64,000 nucleotides of DNA from Viscum album (taxonomy: Eukaryota; Streptophyta; Magnoliopsida; Santalales; Viscaceae), in NCBI GenBank assembly GCA_963277665.1, contig CAUJRU010000139.1:930001-994000 (forward strand). The letters are read 5' to 3'. A program made the position numbers and the translations under genes. Shown one piece after another: positions 24,565-37,532 of this stretch. The stretch's first letter is position 1; the number at the start of each line of letters is the position of its first letter. The notes beneath the pieces are model-generated. The model did no database searches. It was given only the letters and a program-made list of their open reading frames with translations, and was not told the DNA's origin.

Positions 24565-26355
24565 TGAAACCTGTGTTTGGATTTAGAACTCCCTTTTTTT
24601 GGACCACATGAACCCTTATTTCTCCCTGATCTTCTGACAACTTGTGAGGAGGGTAGGCAAGATTTGTTTCCCTGTTGACTTATAGATGAAATTGAGGAAA
24701 TGTTAGAATCACTTCTAATATCATCAATGTTATAATTTTTAAGAGGAATGAAGGAAGATACCGAAATAGAGGCAACATTAATACCCACTACCACTGGAAG
24801 ATCCCTTGTTTCAATGCCTTTGTCCAAAGTATTCTCCCCTAGATTAGTCTCCACACAAGAAAAACCAGAGTTTTTGGGCACATCTAGAGATGCAGTCATA
24901 CCCTGTCTATTCACCACCAAGTCATGAGAACCCTATCCTGAAGAGTCTTTATATTTTTTCCAAACACATTCTAGGCCAGTTTCAAGAGTGGCATCCACCT
25001 TGTTCATAACCGGGGGAGAAAGTTGTTGTCTGGTAAAGCTGAGATATCAACATCCCCCTTAGATGAATTAGGCACTACTGCCTCACATCCCTTTCCTCAG
25101 AGAACCACTGGAGAAGACAGACCAGCTTTAACAGAGATGAATGTGCTCAGTTCTTCTATAGTAGGAGTGTAAACCGGATGCCCTACCTGCATATGCTCAT
25201 AAAGGATGAAAATAATTTTTTCCAAGTCCTTAAGGATTCCCCCTTCAACAGAGTGCTTCTCCTCTTCTTCAACCATCTTAGACCATAAGGCACTCGATGT
25301 ATCACCCTGTTGGAGAGTGTTTTAACCCATTTTTTAGAATTCTTCGAGGGAACATTGGGCTTACCCAGGTTAGATTTATCCCTTTTCCTGTTTCGGACCT
25401 GATTCCACCCATCAGCCTTTGGTTGGTTCTCTTGGATCTTCACCTATCTCTTCATCACTCGATAATTGATCAAAGAGTGACCAACAATCTTGTATAGTTC
25501 ACAAAAGGGTGGTATATGTTCATATTCAATATGAATCTCCATTTTTATGTCCTTGACATTGAAGGTAATTTTTTTCGGAAGCTTAGAATCAAGGTTGACT
25601 GCAACCATGACTCTCGCAAAGAGCCCCAGTTCTGCATTTAGTGTTCTCGGGTCAATCTTGAGAGGAGCACCAATATAAGAAGTGATGTCGTTAAGGATCT
25701 TGGGATGCTAGAAATAGAAATTTATACCATGAAACCTCACCTAGACTTTAGCCGATGTGTTCAGATGCGTAAGCGGATTGAATGAATAGTTCCATTCAAA
25801 GTGACGAAGCACCCCAGGCATGAGCTGGATGTTCCCCATTTTCCAAACACAATCTAGTTCCTCCTATGAGCTTAATAAAATATGATATTATCCCCTTCCG
25901 ATTGGGTCCAGCTTCCAGTCAGAGAAACCCCAGATGTGTGCGATTCTATTCTTGAGATCAAGTGACATCCAAGGTTTATCACCTTTTAGATATGAAATTC
26001 AACCCATAACAGAGAACTTACATAGTTGCGAACGTTTTTGTAAAGCTTCAGGATCTGCCTCAACCACATAGCATCCATCATCCATCTTTTTGCAGAATGA
26101 GTGGTTCGATTCACTAAGTTTTCACAGATCAGACCCCTTAATCACTTTTAGGAAGGGTATTCCTTTAAGTTTATCGAGCGTAAGGGATTGATCTGCCTAA
26201 TGTTTGAATCGGCCACCATCGAAGGACTTTTCCAATTCAGGATAAAATGCTACCATGTTAATCAATCACTGAGAAGATTCAATAGGCACATCTCGATCAT
26301 CGCAAGAAAACCCTAGGATTCGAGTAGGCGCCGCTGAAGAGAGATCTCGAGCCAT
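24561..26355 (-). pseudogene. LINE ORF1: DUF4283 and CCHC-type RNA-binding protein
   Basis: Starts MARDLSSAAPTRILGF at 26355. The first half reads as DUF4283 (LKGIPFLKVIKG, DLKNRIAHIWGF, MPGVLRHFEWNY, GAPLKIDPRTLN, LFARVMVAVNLDSKLP), then a worn knuckle PPFCELYKIVGHS, then a basic linker and SGRNKGSCGPKKG near the end. About ten in-frame stops lie upstream of 25440; the last 119 codons (24920-24561) are open. Its TGA overlaps the ORF2 start as ATGA. This type of ORF1 protein binds LINE RNA. Confidence 0.8.
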
Positions 26356-26370
26356 CATAAATTATCCCCT

Positions 26371-26475
26371 TTATAAATATATATACATATATTAAATATA
26401 TATTTGTATACATAATTTAACTAGATATATAAATATATTTAACATGTAAAATATATTTATATATAAATAATATGG
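26371..26475. repeat. AT-rich block to the right of the LINE
   Basis: (TA)-rich sequence like 19500-20402, consistent with one block split by the LINE. Confidence 0.6.
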
Positions 26476-26984
26476 CACTCATCCTTCACTGGAATCATTG
26501 GAAATATTCAACAAGAAGGGTGTGTCTTCATTACATAGATAGAAGAAGGAGGAATAGGTCTATGAGATACTCTGTGAAGGTAGTTATGGGGTCTAGTTTC
26601 CCCTCCCCAACATGGATATTTATCACTTCCTCATGACTAATCTTCTCTTTGGTGGCCAATCTCAAGTGCTAGTCTTGATTCTGAAGGAAATTCCACAGGA
26701 ATCTAAGGGAGTTTTGACTTTATATGGAATCCTTGGTAAGAGTTTAGATATGGATCTTGATAATTATCGAAATCCCTTGGACACCTTCAAATAACCTCCT
26801 CTGGTATGATTCATTGAAAAGGGCTGGTTGCTCATATGGAGGCTAATTTTGAGGCTTTCTCAAAAAGGGTTTTCATGGGAGAAAAATCTTTAATCATGTG
26901 GGTTATCCTTCCAAAAGGTGTGAAGCCATGGTGGTTGGAGGATCTGTTTCAAAGGATCTCATTTCTTGGGGGGGTTCTCTAATT
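26476..26984 (+). pseudogene. Left part of a captured or old gene fragment, split by copia
   Basis: Frames on the + strand read for stretches, for example MEANFEAFSKRVFMG and SLIMWVILPKGVKPWWLED, and MDIYHFLMTNLLFGG in another frame, with stops and frame changes. I do not recognise a family. It lies directly against the copia LTR, and a DUF4283-type stretch in the same orientation resumes beyond the copia element at about 36060, so the two may be halves of one gene. That joining is inference. Confidence 0.4.
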
Positions 26985-29029
26985 TGAAATTTCCTAGTTA
27001 GGATTCAAGTATCACTGGGAGGGGGAGGGGTTGAATTGGGGATATCTTTTTTTCTTTTATTTTACCTTCCTTTTGAATCATCCTTCACTTCCTGTTAAAG
27101 ATTTATTTCCCTGATAAGCACCGTCCAAACACATATCCAAAGGAACACAAGTATTTGCAAGGTTCACTACTCAATAAGAGTAGATACATCCTTGGGTATG
27201 GTTTGGAATCAATCCAATACCAAAAAATCTGTTAGAAAACAATCCTTCAATGTAGAATGCAATGAGTAGGATGTTCCCTTACACTCTTGTAGCACTATGA
27301 AAACAATAAAAAAGTGTGTGTGATTATTCTATCAAAAAATGATGTGATTCAATATTACAATTCTTCTTGATCCACTTCCACAAATTTGATCTTTCAAAAC
27401 AATTCTTCTATTTTCTACCTAGAAGTTGGTAAGAACCTTCTCTACTTCTTAATGATACTTAGTCCAATACCTCAGTCAGTTTTTGATGCTCTATGAAAGT
27501 TAGGTTCACATAAACTATGTATTAAAAACTGCTTTTCATGAAGCTCCTTCATGAATCTCCCTTCATGAAGCTCCCTTCATGATGATCACACCCTTCACAA
27601 AGCAAACTACCTTCGCATAACCTACTTCATTCGTGAATCTCACTTAGCCTTTGTGAACTTCACTACTCTTCACGATGCTTAGAATGTTCAATTGGCTTAT
27701 AGACTTCGCTAACTTCTTCACATACCACCTTCATGAACAAACTTTGCAAATCTAAAGCCTTAACTTTTTTATCAAGTCTCTCTAATCTTATGAAGGGGTA
27801 GAGGCATATTTATAGTCATTTACACTAATTACATAACCTTCTGAGCCACATCATCACCATTTTTCAAAGCTACTTCATTTTCTTTATGAAGCTCCCTTTT
27901 TTGATAAGATCCATTGAAATTTAATATTCATGATTCTTGTTGTAATCACAGATCCTTCCATCAAAACATTTCACCACCTGGATTCCCTACTCACAATGAT
28001 CCACACCTTCATTTTTCATGATGCTCATCACTGTCACAAAGCTTCCCATAAAATCATCGCATCTTCTCAATGCTCTTTTTCTCGTATTTGTGACGATCAC
28101 CATTAGAATCTTCATGCCTTCACAAAATACGCTTTTCAAATACCATCTTCATGAAATTTATTCCTTTGCGATATTTTCATAATCCCTTCAAGTAAATCGA
28201 CTTTTTTGCAATGTTATCCAAACTCCAAATTTTGGATCCTAAAAATTAGGCAAACACTGGGAAATCGCACCACCTAAAAATATGATTCGGAAAAACAAAC
28301 CATGCTGATTCACATTTGTAAAATGACATATTTTTCCTCATTAAAATCATAATAATTTCATCAAAATTACACTAAAAACTTATAATATTTTTGAAATATA
28401 AACCAGAAATGCATCGTCATATTTACCAAGGAAATTATTGTAACTTCCCTATCTTCCAATAACATCTTTCCTTCCAAATCAAATGGACTTTATTAAGAAT
28501 TGTGAATATTAATTCCTGAGTATGAAGATAAGTGTAATCATCCAATTACAAAAATTGAAGTGATTTCCATTCTTCTCAAACTATCTTGACAATGAAGGAA
28601 AACACTCTAAAAATAACCACTTCTTACTTCCAAGAAACTTCTCCATCCAACTTGGTCCAAAAAATATTCCCCTTTGGATTTTATTGTCAACCAAGATTCA
28701 TAAATCACTGAACCTTATAACCTCAATATATGGGTTACATATCAATAATTCTAAGCCTATGTGAGCTAACTCATTGTAGGAAATAATAAATTTTGACAGT
28801 AAAAACCATGTTGTCCAAAAGTAGTGACTATAAAACCTCTTAATTTTTCCTATTCATCATTCTACAAAACATCCTCACCTTTATTTCATGATTTCATCCT
28901 TATAATTTTTCCTAATATTTCTCCACTTCTTCAACATTCATAGAATATAAAAAAAATTCTCTACAACCACTCCAAAAAACATTTAGAATAGTTTACACAG
29001 ATACATGCTGGATTCACAACCTACAAACA
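26985..29029 (-). repeat. 3' LTR of the copia element
   Basis: On the - strand it begins TGTTTGTAGGTTGTGAATCC and ends GGAAATTTCA, that is TG...CA, 2045 bp. A polypurine tract abuts its start. No gene inside. Confidence 0.75.
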
Positions 29030-29046
29030 ACTCCCCCTCTATGCAT
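29030..29046 (-). other. Polypurine tract of the copia element
   Basis: On the - strand ATGCATAGAGGGGGAGT lies directly before the LTR start, the usual copia arrangement. Confidence 0.7.
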
Positions 29047-29049
29047 ACT

Positions 29050-32000
29050 TCCATAAGGATAGATTTATGAAATAATTCTCCCCATTGAAAACACTATACA
29101 AAGTTAAGATGATAATGGGGATAGAAACACATACCCCAATCTTGATGAGAAGGAGGTTGGATGCCCATGCTCAACCTCAATTTAGAAAATGGTTCCTTTG
29201 GTAAAGGTTTTGTGAATATCTCAGCAACTTGTTATAATATAGGAACATACTCCAGATTCAATTAATTCTTATCCACATTCTCTTTGATGAAGTGGTACTT
29301 TATGTCAATATTTTTTGAACAAGAATTTTCTACTAGATTCCATATAATATTGATTTCACTTTTATTTTCACATCCTAAGAGAAAGGGTAACTTTACTTCA
29401 TAAAGTAAGTCTTATAGCTTACTTTTCATCCACATAAGTTGGGTAGAAACTTGAGTGGAAGAAACATAATCAGCCTTATCCATGCTAAGATTTACTAAAT
29501 TCTATTTCTTTATATTCCAACTGACATAACTTTTTCCCCAAAATAAAACTCCACAATATGTGGATCTTCTATCATCAACATTTCCTACCCAATTAGCATC
29601 TGAATACCCAAACAAATCAATATTTTCTGATCCATCATACCTAATTACAAATATTTTTTTGCCTTTTATATATCTGAGAATACTTTTCCCAGTAATTTAT
29701 TGTGATTCATTATGAGAATTCTGAAATCTTTCACATAAGGTAACAACATAAACAATTCCAGGTCTTGATACAGTCAAATATAATAGACTTATTATACACT
29801 TTTGAAACCCTTTCTGATCAACTTCCTTTCCTTATAGGTCTTTATAAAACTTTGTTCCCATTATAATTGGTGTGGAAACTAGTCTTGAATTTTGCATGTC
29901 AATCTTATTTAGAAGTTACTTAGCATAGTTTTATTGAGAAATAAAAAAGTGGTTCTTCTTCTGTAAAATTTGTAACCCAAGAAAGTATTTCCTTTCTCCC
30001 AGCATGGACATCTCAAACAACCTCTTTATCTATTCATGAAATCTTTCACAAGATCTTTAATAATTTCCAACAGATATGATGTCATCAACATAAAAAATTA
30101 CTATGAGATAAAATTCATGACATTCCTTGATGTAAATATTGTTTTCAACTCTTCATTTCATGAAACTCATCTTCCATAAGCAAGTATCCGGTTTGGAATA
30201 TCATGCCATTGGAGCTTATTTTTTCCCATACAAGGATTTATTCATCTTTCAAACATAACTTTAATATTTCCCAACAACAAATCCATAAGGTTGTTCAATT
30301 TAAACTTATTCATCAAGATTCCAATTTATAAATACATACTTTTCATCCATTTGAAAAAATTACCCTCACTGTGTAGTAATAGAAAGAAAGATTCTGATAA
30401 TTTTTTATCTTTCCCCTGAAGCAAAGGATTCAGCAAACTTAATACCTTCAATTCGTGAATACCCTTTTCAAACCAATCTTTCTTTATTTCTTATCACTTC
30501 ATCTTCTTCATTCACCTTGTTCCAAAAAACCCATTTTGTACCAATAATGTTATTGTTATCCAGATTAGCCACAAGTTCCCAAGTATAATTATTTTATATT
30601 TGATCAAGCTCTTCATTCAAAGACTGAACCCATTCTAGATTCTCAAAATCTTCATTCATATCATCAGGATTAACTTTTGAATACAAATAAGTATGCGTAA
30701 CAACATTTGTTGTTCTTCTTGTTTGAACCCTATAATGTTGATCACCAATAATGTTTTGAGCCTCCACTTGATTCCTCAGTCTAGGATGAGCTATTTGAAT
30801 TTCATCCTCATCACTCAAAATTGAATAGTCTCATTCTTCTTCTTGATTAGGATTACCATCATTATCATAGTTGTTAGAAAAACATTCCTTATGCAGCTCA
30901 ACATCTATATTAGTAAAAGTATGCTTATATTTCTCAACATTTTCAATATCTTTCATATCAGTAGAAAAAACAATTCTTCCTATTTTTTTGGTGAAACATC
31001 TATAACCTATTCTTTTTGGAGAATATACAAGAAAAATTCCATCATATCCTCTTTTCTCGAACTTTATAAGGTTTTAACCTTTCTTCTTTATAATGTATGG
31101 AATCCCAAAAACTCTTAAGTGTTTCAAACATGCATTTTTTCCATATAACATTTCATATGGAGTCATATTGTGAAATTTTTCTATAGAAACATTGGTTTTT
31201 AATGTACACAATAGTAATCATGGATTTCCTCCAATAGTAATGATAGAGACCATGTTCATGTATCATGGTTTGACCCATTTCAACTAGACTTCAATTCATT
31301 CTTTCAGTAACCCCATTTTGTTGAGGTGTGTATGGTGAACTGAACACATGCCTAATTCCATGATTCTCAAGATAATTTTTAAAATATCCATTCTTATACT
31401 CCCCATCATTACTAGTTCTCAACTTCTTCACTGAATACTCACACTCTTTCTCTTCTTTCCTACCGAAACTTTTAATCATTTTCAGACCATCTAACTTATG
31501 TCTCATGTACACAACAAAAGTAATGAAAATAAATTTATAAATGAAAGTGATGAAGTAAATATCTCCATTTTTTGATTATTTTCTCATTATCCCACAAATA
31601 TAAGAATGAAAAAGTTCCAGGGGTAATTTTGAACGAATGTTAACTTTTTATGCATATAATTTGTGATCTTTCCTTCTTAACATATAGTGAAACACCAATA
31701 TCTTATTAACATTTTGAGAATATCTAATAAACTATATTATTTTATAACATGATCATATTTCTTTAGAACATGTATCCCAACCTATTATTCCATAATTGAT
31801 TTTCTTCAACCATTTCCAAGTTACAAGAGTTCTAAATTTCACCAACTTGAAACAAGTTTCCTTTTGTATGTTGGCATCTTGTAACTATCTTTCAATCATC
31901 CTCACTTTTCACAAAAAAAACACATTTTTCTAAAGATAACTTTGTTACCCACATCGAAAAGTTGTGAAACACTCAGATGGTTGTGCATCATCCCATCAAC

Positions 32001-32700
32001 ATATAATTTTTTCCTAGATTTCATCTTTTATTTCCCAATGATAGTTGATCCAACATCTTTTATCATCATAGAATCATCATTGAAAACCATCACCATTACT
32101 TCTTTGATTTATTTCACATTGTTTAAAAACATTGAGTATCTTTTCATTTGATAAGAACACCCACTATCAAGAATCCAAGGTTATTCTCTTTTTATATATT
32201 TCTAATAGGTTTCAACAAAAAGATCTTTTGTTATCCTTTTTCTTTATTCACCTCAAAATTATGAGATTTTTTAAGAAACTTTTGTTGTTTGGGTAATATA
32301 ATAAGACAACCATTAGAAAGATGTCTAGGTTGTTCACATAATTCATAAAAAAAAATCCAGTGGTTGGAACCTATTCTCAAATTTCACACCAACCTTTTCA
32401 GATTTCTTCCGAACTTCCTTCTCAGGATTCTTCTTTTGATAGGATTGACTCCCTCTCAAACCTTGTCTTCCCTAACCTGTGGAATATTAGTAAGGTTGTT
32501 GGTTGAACCAACACATATTTACAGTATGTCCAAATCCACCAGAATACCATAAGTAGCCATAGAAGGAATATTTACCTCTGAAACATCCATACTAACTAGA
32601 TTTGTGAACACACTTCTCATCATCCTTCTTAATGAAAATTTCTTGACCATCAGACATTCTATTTTCAAATGTAACTTTCTTCTTCATCTTTTATTTATTC
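29050..32700 (-). pseudogene. copia pol: protease, integrase, reverse transcriptase, RNase H
   Basis: Protease site WILDSGCS is still encoded at 32153-32176. Integrase at 31512-31291 reads KLRTSNDGEYKNGYF and GIRHVFSSPYTPQQNG; the usual LRSDNGGE has Ser in place of the catalytic Asp. Before RT comes SLNEELDQI (30594), then KWVFWNKVNEEDEVIRNK. The RT active site YVDD is intact at 30081-30092 followed by a stop a few codons on. RNase H near 29620-29430 reads GYSDANWVGNVDDRRST and KADYVSSTQVSTQLMW. Many frameshifts and stops occur throughout, so it is inactive. Confidence 0.85.
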
Positions 32701-33261
32701 CCTAAATTATCAAAACTAGAATTAATAGAAATTTTTTAAGGATAAAAATTATTAGAAACTTCTGATTTTTCAGTATTGTTAAATTTGGCCACATGCATAA
32801 CTTTTTCATCTTTATTCTTCTTAGAACCAATTCCTGATTTCTTATCAACCTTTGAAGGAAATTATCTTTGATCCTTATTAGGTTCATTCTTACTAAAAAT
32901 TTCACTAGCTTCTGAGATATATTTTTTGAAACTTATATTACTTTTTTTAGATTTATAAAGTTTCTATTAGACATGTTCCAACTATTCTTATTTTGACTTC
33001 AACTTTACTTCCAGATGTTCATTATGATTCTTTTTATTCCCAAGAGAGTTCTTCAGATCATCAATCTCTTTTACCATCTTTACTTTATCATCAATAAAAC
33101 ATTCTTGATTTTTTATGAGGATCATTCAATTATAAACATTATGTTTTAATTTTAAAGACTTCTAATCATTCTTAGACATTATTTAAACTCTTCCTTAAGA
33201 TGAGATTCAAGTTGAGTTTCTTCTTCTTCAAAACTACTTCTCATAAAATATTCATTTTTCA

Positions 33262-34339
33262 CTACTGCAAAAAATTTATTATCTCTAGATTCTTCAGCAA
33301 AAGATTTTTTGGATTTAGCTTCATTATCTTCTTCTTCATCTTTAGAAAAAAATAATCTCCTTTTTTATTTGAATAATTTTTTATCCTTCCCTTTAAAAAA
33401 TGTTTATCCCTGTCAGAATATTTCTTCCACAACCTTCTTGGACTTCTTTCATCATCATCGTTATCTTCTTCTTTCTTTCTTTGAGAACAATTATCCATAT
33501 TTTTCTCAATGGCTCCACATTAAAAACATTTAAAGGGAAGTTTAACCTTGTATTTCCCTATACATCTTTTCCCATTCTTAGAAAACAAGGATAAAATTTT
33601 ATCAAGATTTTTACATACCACATCTTCAGAATCAGATTCACCATCTTTGTCTTCAATGAGAATCTTCTTTGACTTTTCTTTCTTTACAACCTTGAAAGAC
33701 ATTTCTATATCAGATTTTTTTTTCTTTTCATGTTTTTCTCTCTTATCATTTCATAAGTGACGAGAGTTCTATGTAGATCATCAAGAGATAATATTTCAGG
33801 ATCTCTATATTCCAATGAAGAAAATTTTGCATCAAAATTTTGAGGAATAATTCTTAGGATCCTTTTAACAACTATAGAATCCTCCAAATTTTCACCAAGA
33901 CATCTGATTATACTGACAATTTCATTTACCCTGGTAAAGAAGTCCCCAACAGTTTAAAGCTAACCCATTTTCATATATTTATACTTCATCCTCCAGATTT
34001 GAAGTTTTTCCTTCTTCACTTTTGTATTTCCTTCATATATGATTTTTAGCTTATCCTAGATACCTTTAGCTATAGCATCACATTTTACTCTAAAAAATTC
34101 ACTCCTAGAAAGTGATGAGAGTAATGCATTTTTAGCTCTTCCATCATTCTCAAGATTCTTATTATTTATAGGTGTAATAGGTACCTTATCATCAACAGTA
34201 GGAAATCTATATGTTGTAACTTCAAGAACTTCATACCTAAGAGACATAAGATAAGTCATCATTATATATTTCCAGATATGATAATTCTTCCATAAAATAT
34301 TAGAATACTATTAATGTTCATAAAATTTATATTCTCCAT
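33262..34339 (-). pseudogene. copia gag with zinc knuckle
   Basis: A likely start is the ATG at 34337-34339 (MENINFMN). One base is missing before WKYIMMTYLMSLRYEV. The gag core follows: NALLSSLSRSEFFRVKCDAIAKGI, then VKRILRIIPQNFDAKFSSLE and LDDLHRTLVTYEMI. A knuckle PFKCF.CGAIEKNMDNC lies near 33530-33480 with a stop inside it. Stops at several sites. Confidence 0.8.
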
Positions 34340-34389
34340 CACAAATTCTCTTCCAAAACATCAGAAAAGAATAAACAAAGGTAACCTTC

Positions 34390-34401
34390 CCTTTGAAACT
34401 A
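34390..34401 (-). other. Primer binding site-like sequence of the copia element
   Basis: TAGTTTCAAAGG on the - strand, two bases inside the 5' LTR end, matches TGGTATCAGAGC at 8 of 12 positions. Worn initiator-Met PBS. Confidence 0.45.
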
Positions 34402-34403
34402 AT

Positions 34404-36020
34404 TGAATTTTCCCAGTCGTGATTCAAGAATCACTGACAGGGGGAGGTGGTGAATTAGTGATATATTTTTTCTTTTATGTTTTCTTTCTTTTGAAGAACA
34501 ATTTTCCTCCTATTAAATATTTATTTCCCTACTAAACACCATCCAAATAGACACCAACAAGAATAGAAGAATTTACAAGGTTCAATACTCAATAAGAGTA
34601 GAAACGTTCTTGGTATGGTTTGGAAGAAATAAAATACCACAAAATCCATTAGAAAACAATCCTTTTATGTGGAATAAAATGATTAGTATTTTCCACTACA
34701 CTCTTGTAGCACTATTAAAATAATACAAAAGTGCATGTTCTTCTTCTAGCACAAAATGATGTAATTCAATATTACGGTGCTTCTTTATCTACTTACAAAA
34801 ATTTGATATTTCAAAACAGTTATTATATTTTCTACCCAGAAGCTGGTAAGAACCTCCTAGACTTCATAATGATACTTAGTCCAATACCTTAGTCTATTTT
34901 TTATTCTCTATGAATGTTTTGTTCAATTAAACTAGGTATTCAAAACTACTTTTCGTGAAGCTACTTCGTGAAGCTACCTTCGAAAAGTAAACTTACTTTA
35001 TGAAACCTACTTCATTTACAAATCTAAATTAGCCTTTGTAAACTTAACTACTCTTCGTGATGCTCATAACATTCAATTGGCTTATAGCCTTCACAAAATT
35101 CTTCACATACCACCTTCACAAATCTGGATCCATAAAATTTTCATTAAGTCTTTCTAATATTCTAAAATGGGTATAGGAATATTTATAGGCATTTTCCACT
35201 AATTCTAGAACCTTTCGGGCCACATAATCACCATTTCACAATGATCCTTCATTTCCTTCATGATTATACCTTTTTCGTAAAGCTCCACCAAAATTCCTAT
35301 TCATGATTCATGTCATAATCACGGATCCTTCCATAAAAACTTTGTGCCACTTCGATGCTCCTCATCTTCATTGTTCACGATGCTCATCTCTATCACGAAG
35401 ATTCCTATAAAATAATCGCGTTCTCACAATGCTCCATTTCTTGTAATCATAAATATCACTATCAAAATCTCCATGCCTTCATGAAACACACTTCGAAAAT
35501 CACATCTTCATGAAACTCATTCCATTTCCATATTTTAATAATACCTTAAAGGAAATTTACTTTTTTCAATGCTATCCGAACTTCAATGTTTGGACCCCAA
35601 AAATTTGGAACACCAGGAAACTGCACCACCTTACAATATGCTTCGACAAAACTAACCATGCTGATTAGAAGTCATCCATCAACATCTTTTCTACCCTTTA
35701 CAATCATAAGTATTGCATCACTAGTTCTCCAAACAACTTATGATATTTGTGAAATAAAAACTAGAAAAGAATCATTATATTTACTAAGGAAAGTATTGTA
35801 ACTTCCCTATATTCCAGTAACATCTTTCCTTCCAAATCAAATGGACTTTCTTAATAATTTTGAATCAAAATTCCTGAGTATGAAGATCATTTTTATCGTC
35901 CAATTATACAATGTGAAGTGATTTATTTTCTTCTCAAAATTCCTTATTAATGAAAGAAAACCCTTCAAAAGAAACCACTTATTACTTCCAATAAACTCCT
36001 CTAGCCAACTTGTTCCCAAC
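34404..36020 (-). repeat. 5' LTR of the copia element, truncated
   Basis: Ends GGGAAAATTCA on the - strand. It aligns with 26985-28660 and stops aligning near 36018 (CCAACTTGTTCCCA), so the outer ~370-400 bases that occur at 28660-29029 are missing. Confidence 0.7.
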
Positions 36021-36059
36021 GATATTAGAGATTCATTTTTTAGATGGAGTCTTTTTCCA

Positions 36060-37532
36060 TTTCCTCTTTTAGTCATAAGACTGTAGAGCTCGTGTGTGGG
36101 CTACTGGTACCTTGTTTTTGAAGCTTGGGAGAGTTCATATTCATGAATGGTCCATGGATTCCAATGTGTTTTAGTCCAAGAATAACTTTTCATAGGTATG
36201 AGTGAGGATGCTTAGTCTCAATTGGATTATATAGAACCCAAAAATTCTACATGACATTGAATCTAAAATTGGGGTCCCAATTTGTTTGGACAAGGAAACC
36301 GAATAAGGATAATGTTATTCCACCCTTCATATCAAAAAAATGATGACATTCATAAAAAATGAATGACATTCATATCATGGTTATTCCACCGAATAAGGGT
36401 AATTTTTTTCAGGTATGGAAACTTTGTAAGGATATTGGTTGAGATTGATCTTAACTCCACCCTTCATGATAATGTTATTCTCTCTATAAAAAATAATGAC
36501 ATTAATATCAAGGTTTATTATGATAAATGTCAAGATTTTTATATGTATGTAATTCTATTGGGAATTTGGACCATAATTATAGGAGGATGCTCTATGAATT
36601 CTGTGGCTCAAATGGAAACATTGTAATGGGTTGTGTTGTTAAATCCAAAGGGAATAAGGATTTGAAGTCTTAGCAACATGGGAAGCACTATGATTTTCCC
36701 AATAAACCTATGGTGAATCTAATGGAGTCCAGGGATGATAATCCAACATCAGGTTTGGAGGGTACGATGTCAATGTTGTGGGGACTAGCCTCTAGGGATA
36801 AGGCAATTACTAATCTTAAGCCGCAGGCAGGTGATTATTCTGGCCTTGCTATAGATGGAGTGGAGACTAGGGTGGAGAAGATTTAGGATTATAATATTAT
36901 CCGTGATCCAGCTAGTGGAAATGAGGAACCTGATTGCAGGAGTAGTGAAGACGTTTCTATGGGTGTTAAATTGATTCGGCATGGAGCTCCATCTGAATAT
37001 GTTCAGTAGGTTGACATCTCTAGGTTGATTTTCTTACAACCTACTAGTCAGAATGAAAGGCACACTGGTGAGATGGGGCAGTCTACAAATGATCCTATTG
37101 GTGTTGTTCTTGGTTGTTCTCATTCACCAATATATGAGAATGGTTGTATTGTGCAACCACCAAATGCATAATTTTCAAGTCATGTTCTACAAGATGATAG
37201 ACAAGGGAAATCTGATGCTCAATAGAGCATGGATTATCTTCAATATATTCCGAATTTATTTAGTTCTTTAGGAATTTCTAACTAGTGGGTTAATATTTCT
37301 CATGAAGGAAGTGATAAGGATAAGTAGATGATTTTGATAGAAACCACTAATCTTAGATATATGAGCACCGATGACCCAGTTTCTTTTAATGGTGTTGTTT
37401 TAAGTGGCAAGGTAAAGATTGTTTGCAATGGAGGTATTTCCCTAGTCCCTCCAGAAAGACGGTCATGGAAGGATTATTCCAATCTTCCATGGAATGTGTC
37501 TACCAGGTCATCTTCAACCACTGCTAATGTCT
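36060..37532 (+). pseudogene. DUF4283 / CCHC-type gene fragment inside the CACTA unit
   Basis: Reads VWATGTLFLKLGRVHIHEWS, then WNPKILHDIESKIGVPICLD with the wording of DUF4283, then FVRILVEIDLNSTLH and VYYDKCQDFYMY, a worn CCHC knuckle like the FC-x2-C-x-IGH segment of DUF4283 proteins. A low-complexity acidic/polar tail follows, and open stretches 36363-36626, 37053-37271 and 37328-37558. At least nine stops or frame changes. Such proteins are LINE ORF1s or LINE-derived host genes. The coding sequence runs straight into the CACTA subterminal repeat at about 37533, as expected for a captured fragment. Confidence 0.6.

Larger units (their letters stand above)
20403..26370 (-). mobile_element. 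L1-type LINE with plant RNase H tail, decayed
   Basis: About 6 kb, near full length: ORF1 (DUF4283 and CCHC type) followed by ORF2 (endonuclease, RT, Cys/His domain, RNase H). The 3' end is a short A-run, seen as TTTTTTT at 20403-20409 on the + strand. The 5' end lies just upstream of the ORF1 start at 26355. A possible 7-bp target duplication TTTATAA flanks it, but it sits in AT-rich sequence and could be chance. Many stops and frameshifts make it inactive. Confidence 0.88.
26985..36020 (-). mobile_element. Ty1/copia LTR retrotransposon, decayed, 5' LTR truncated
   Basis: Left (3') LTR 26985-29029, internal region 29030-34403, right (5') LTR 34404 to about 36020. Domain order on the - strand is gag with knuckle, protease, integrase, RT, RNase H, which is the copia order (integrase before RT). 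Shared LTR stretches include AACTTCCCTAT..TCCAATAACATC and CAATAAGAGTAGA. The right LTR lacks about 400 bases present in the left one at its outer side, so the target duplication cannot be checked. Gag and RT wording resemble SIRE/Tork-like copia lineages; I am not sure which. Confidence 0.85.
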
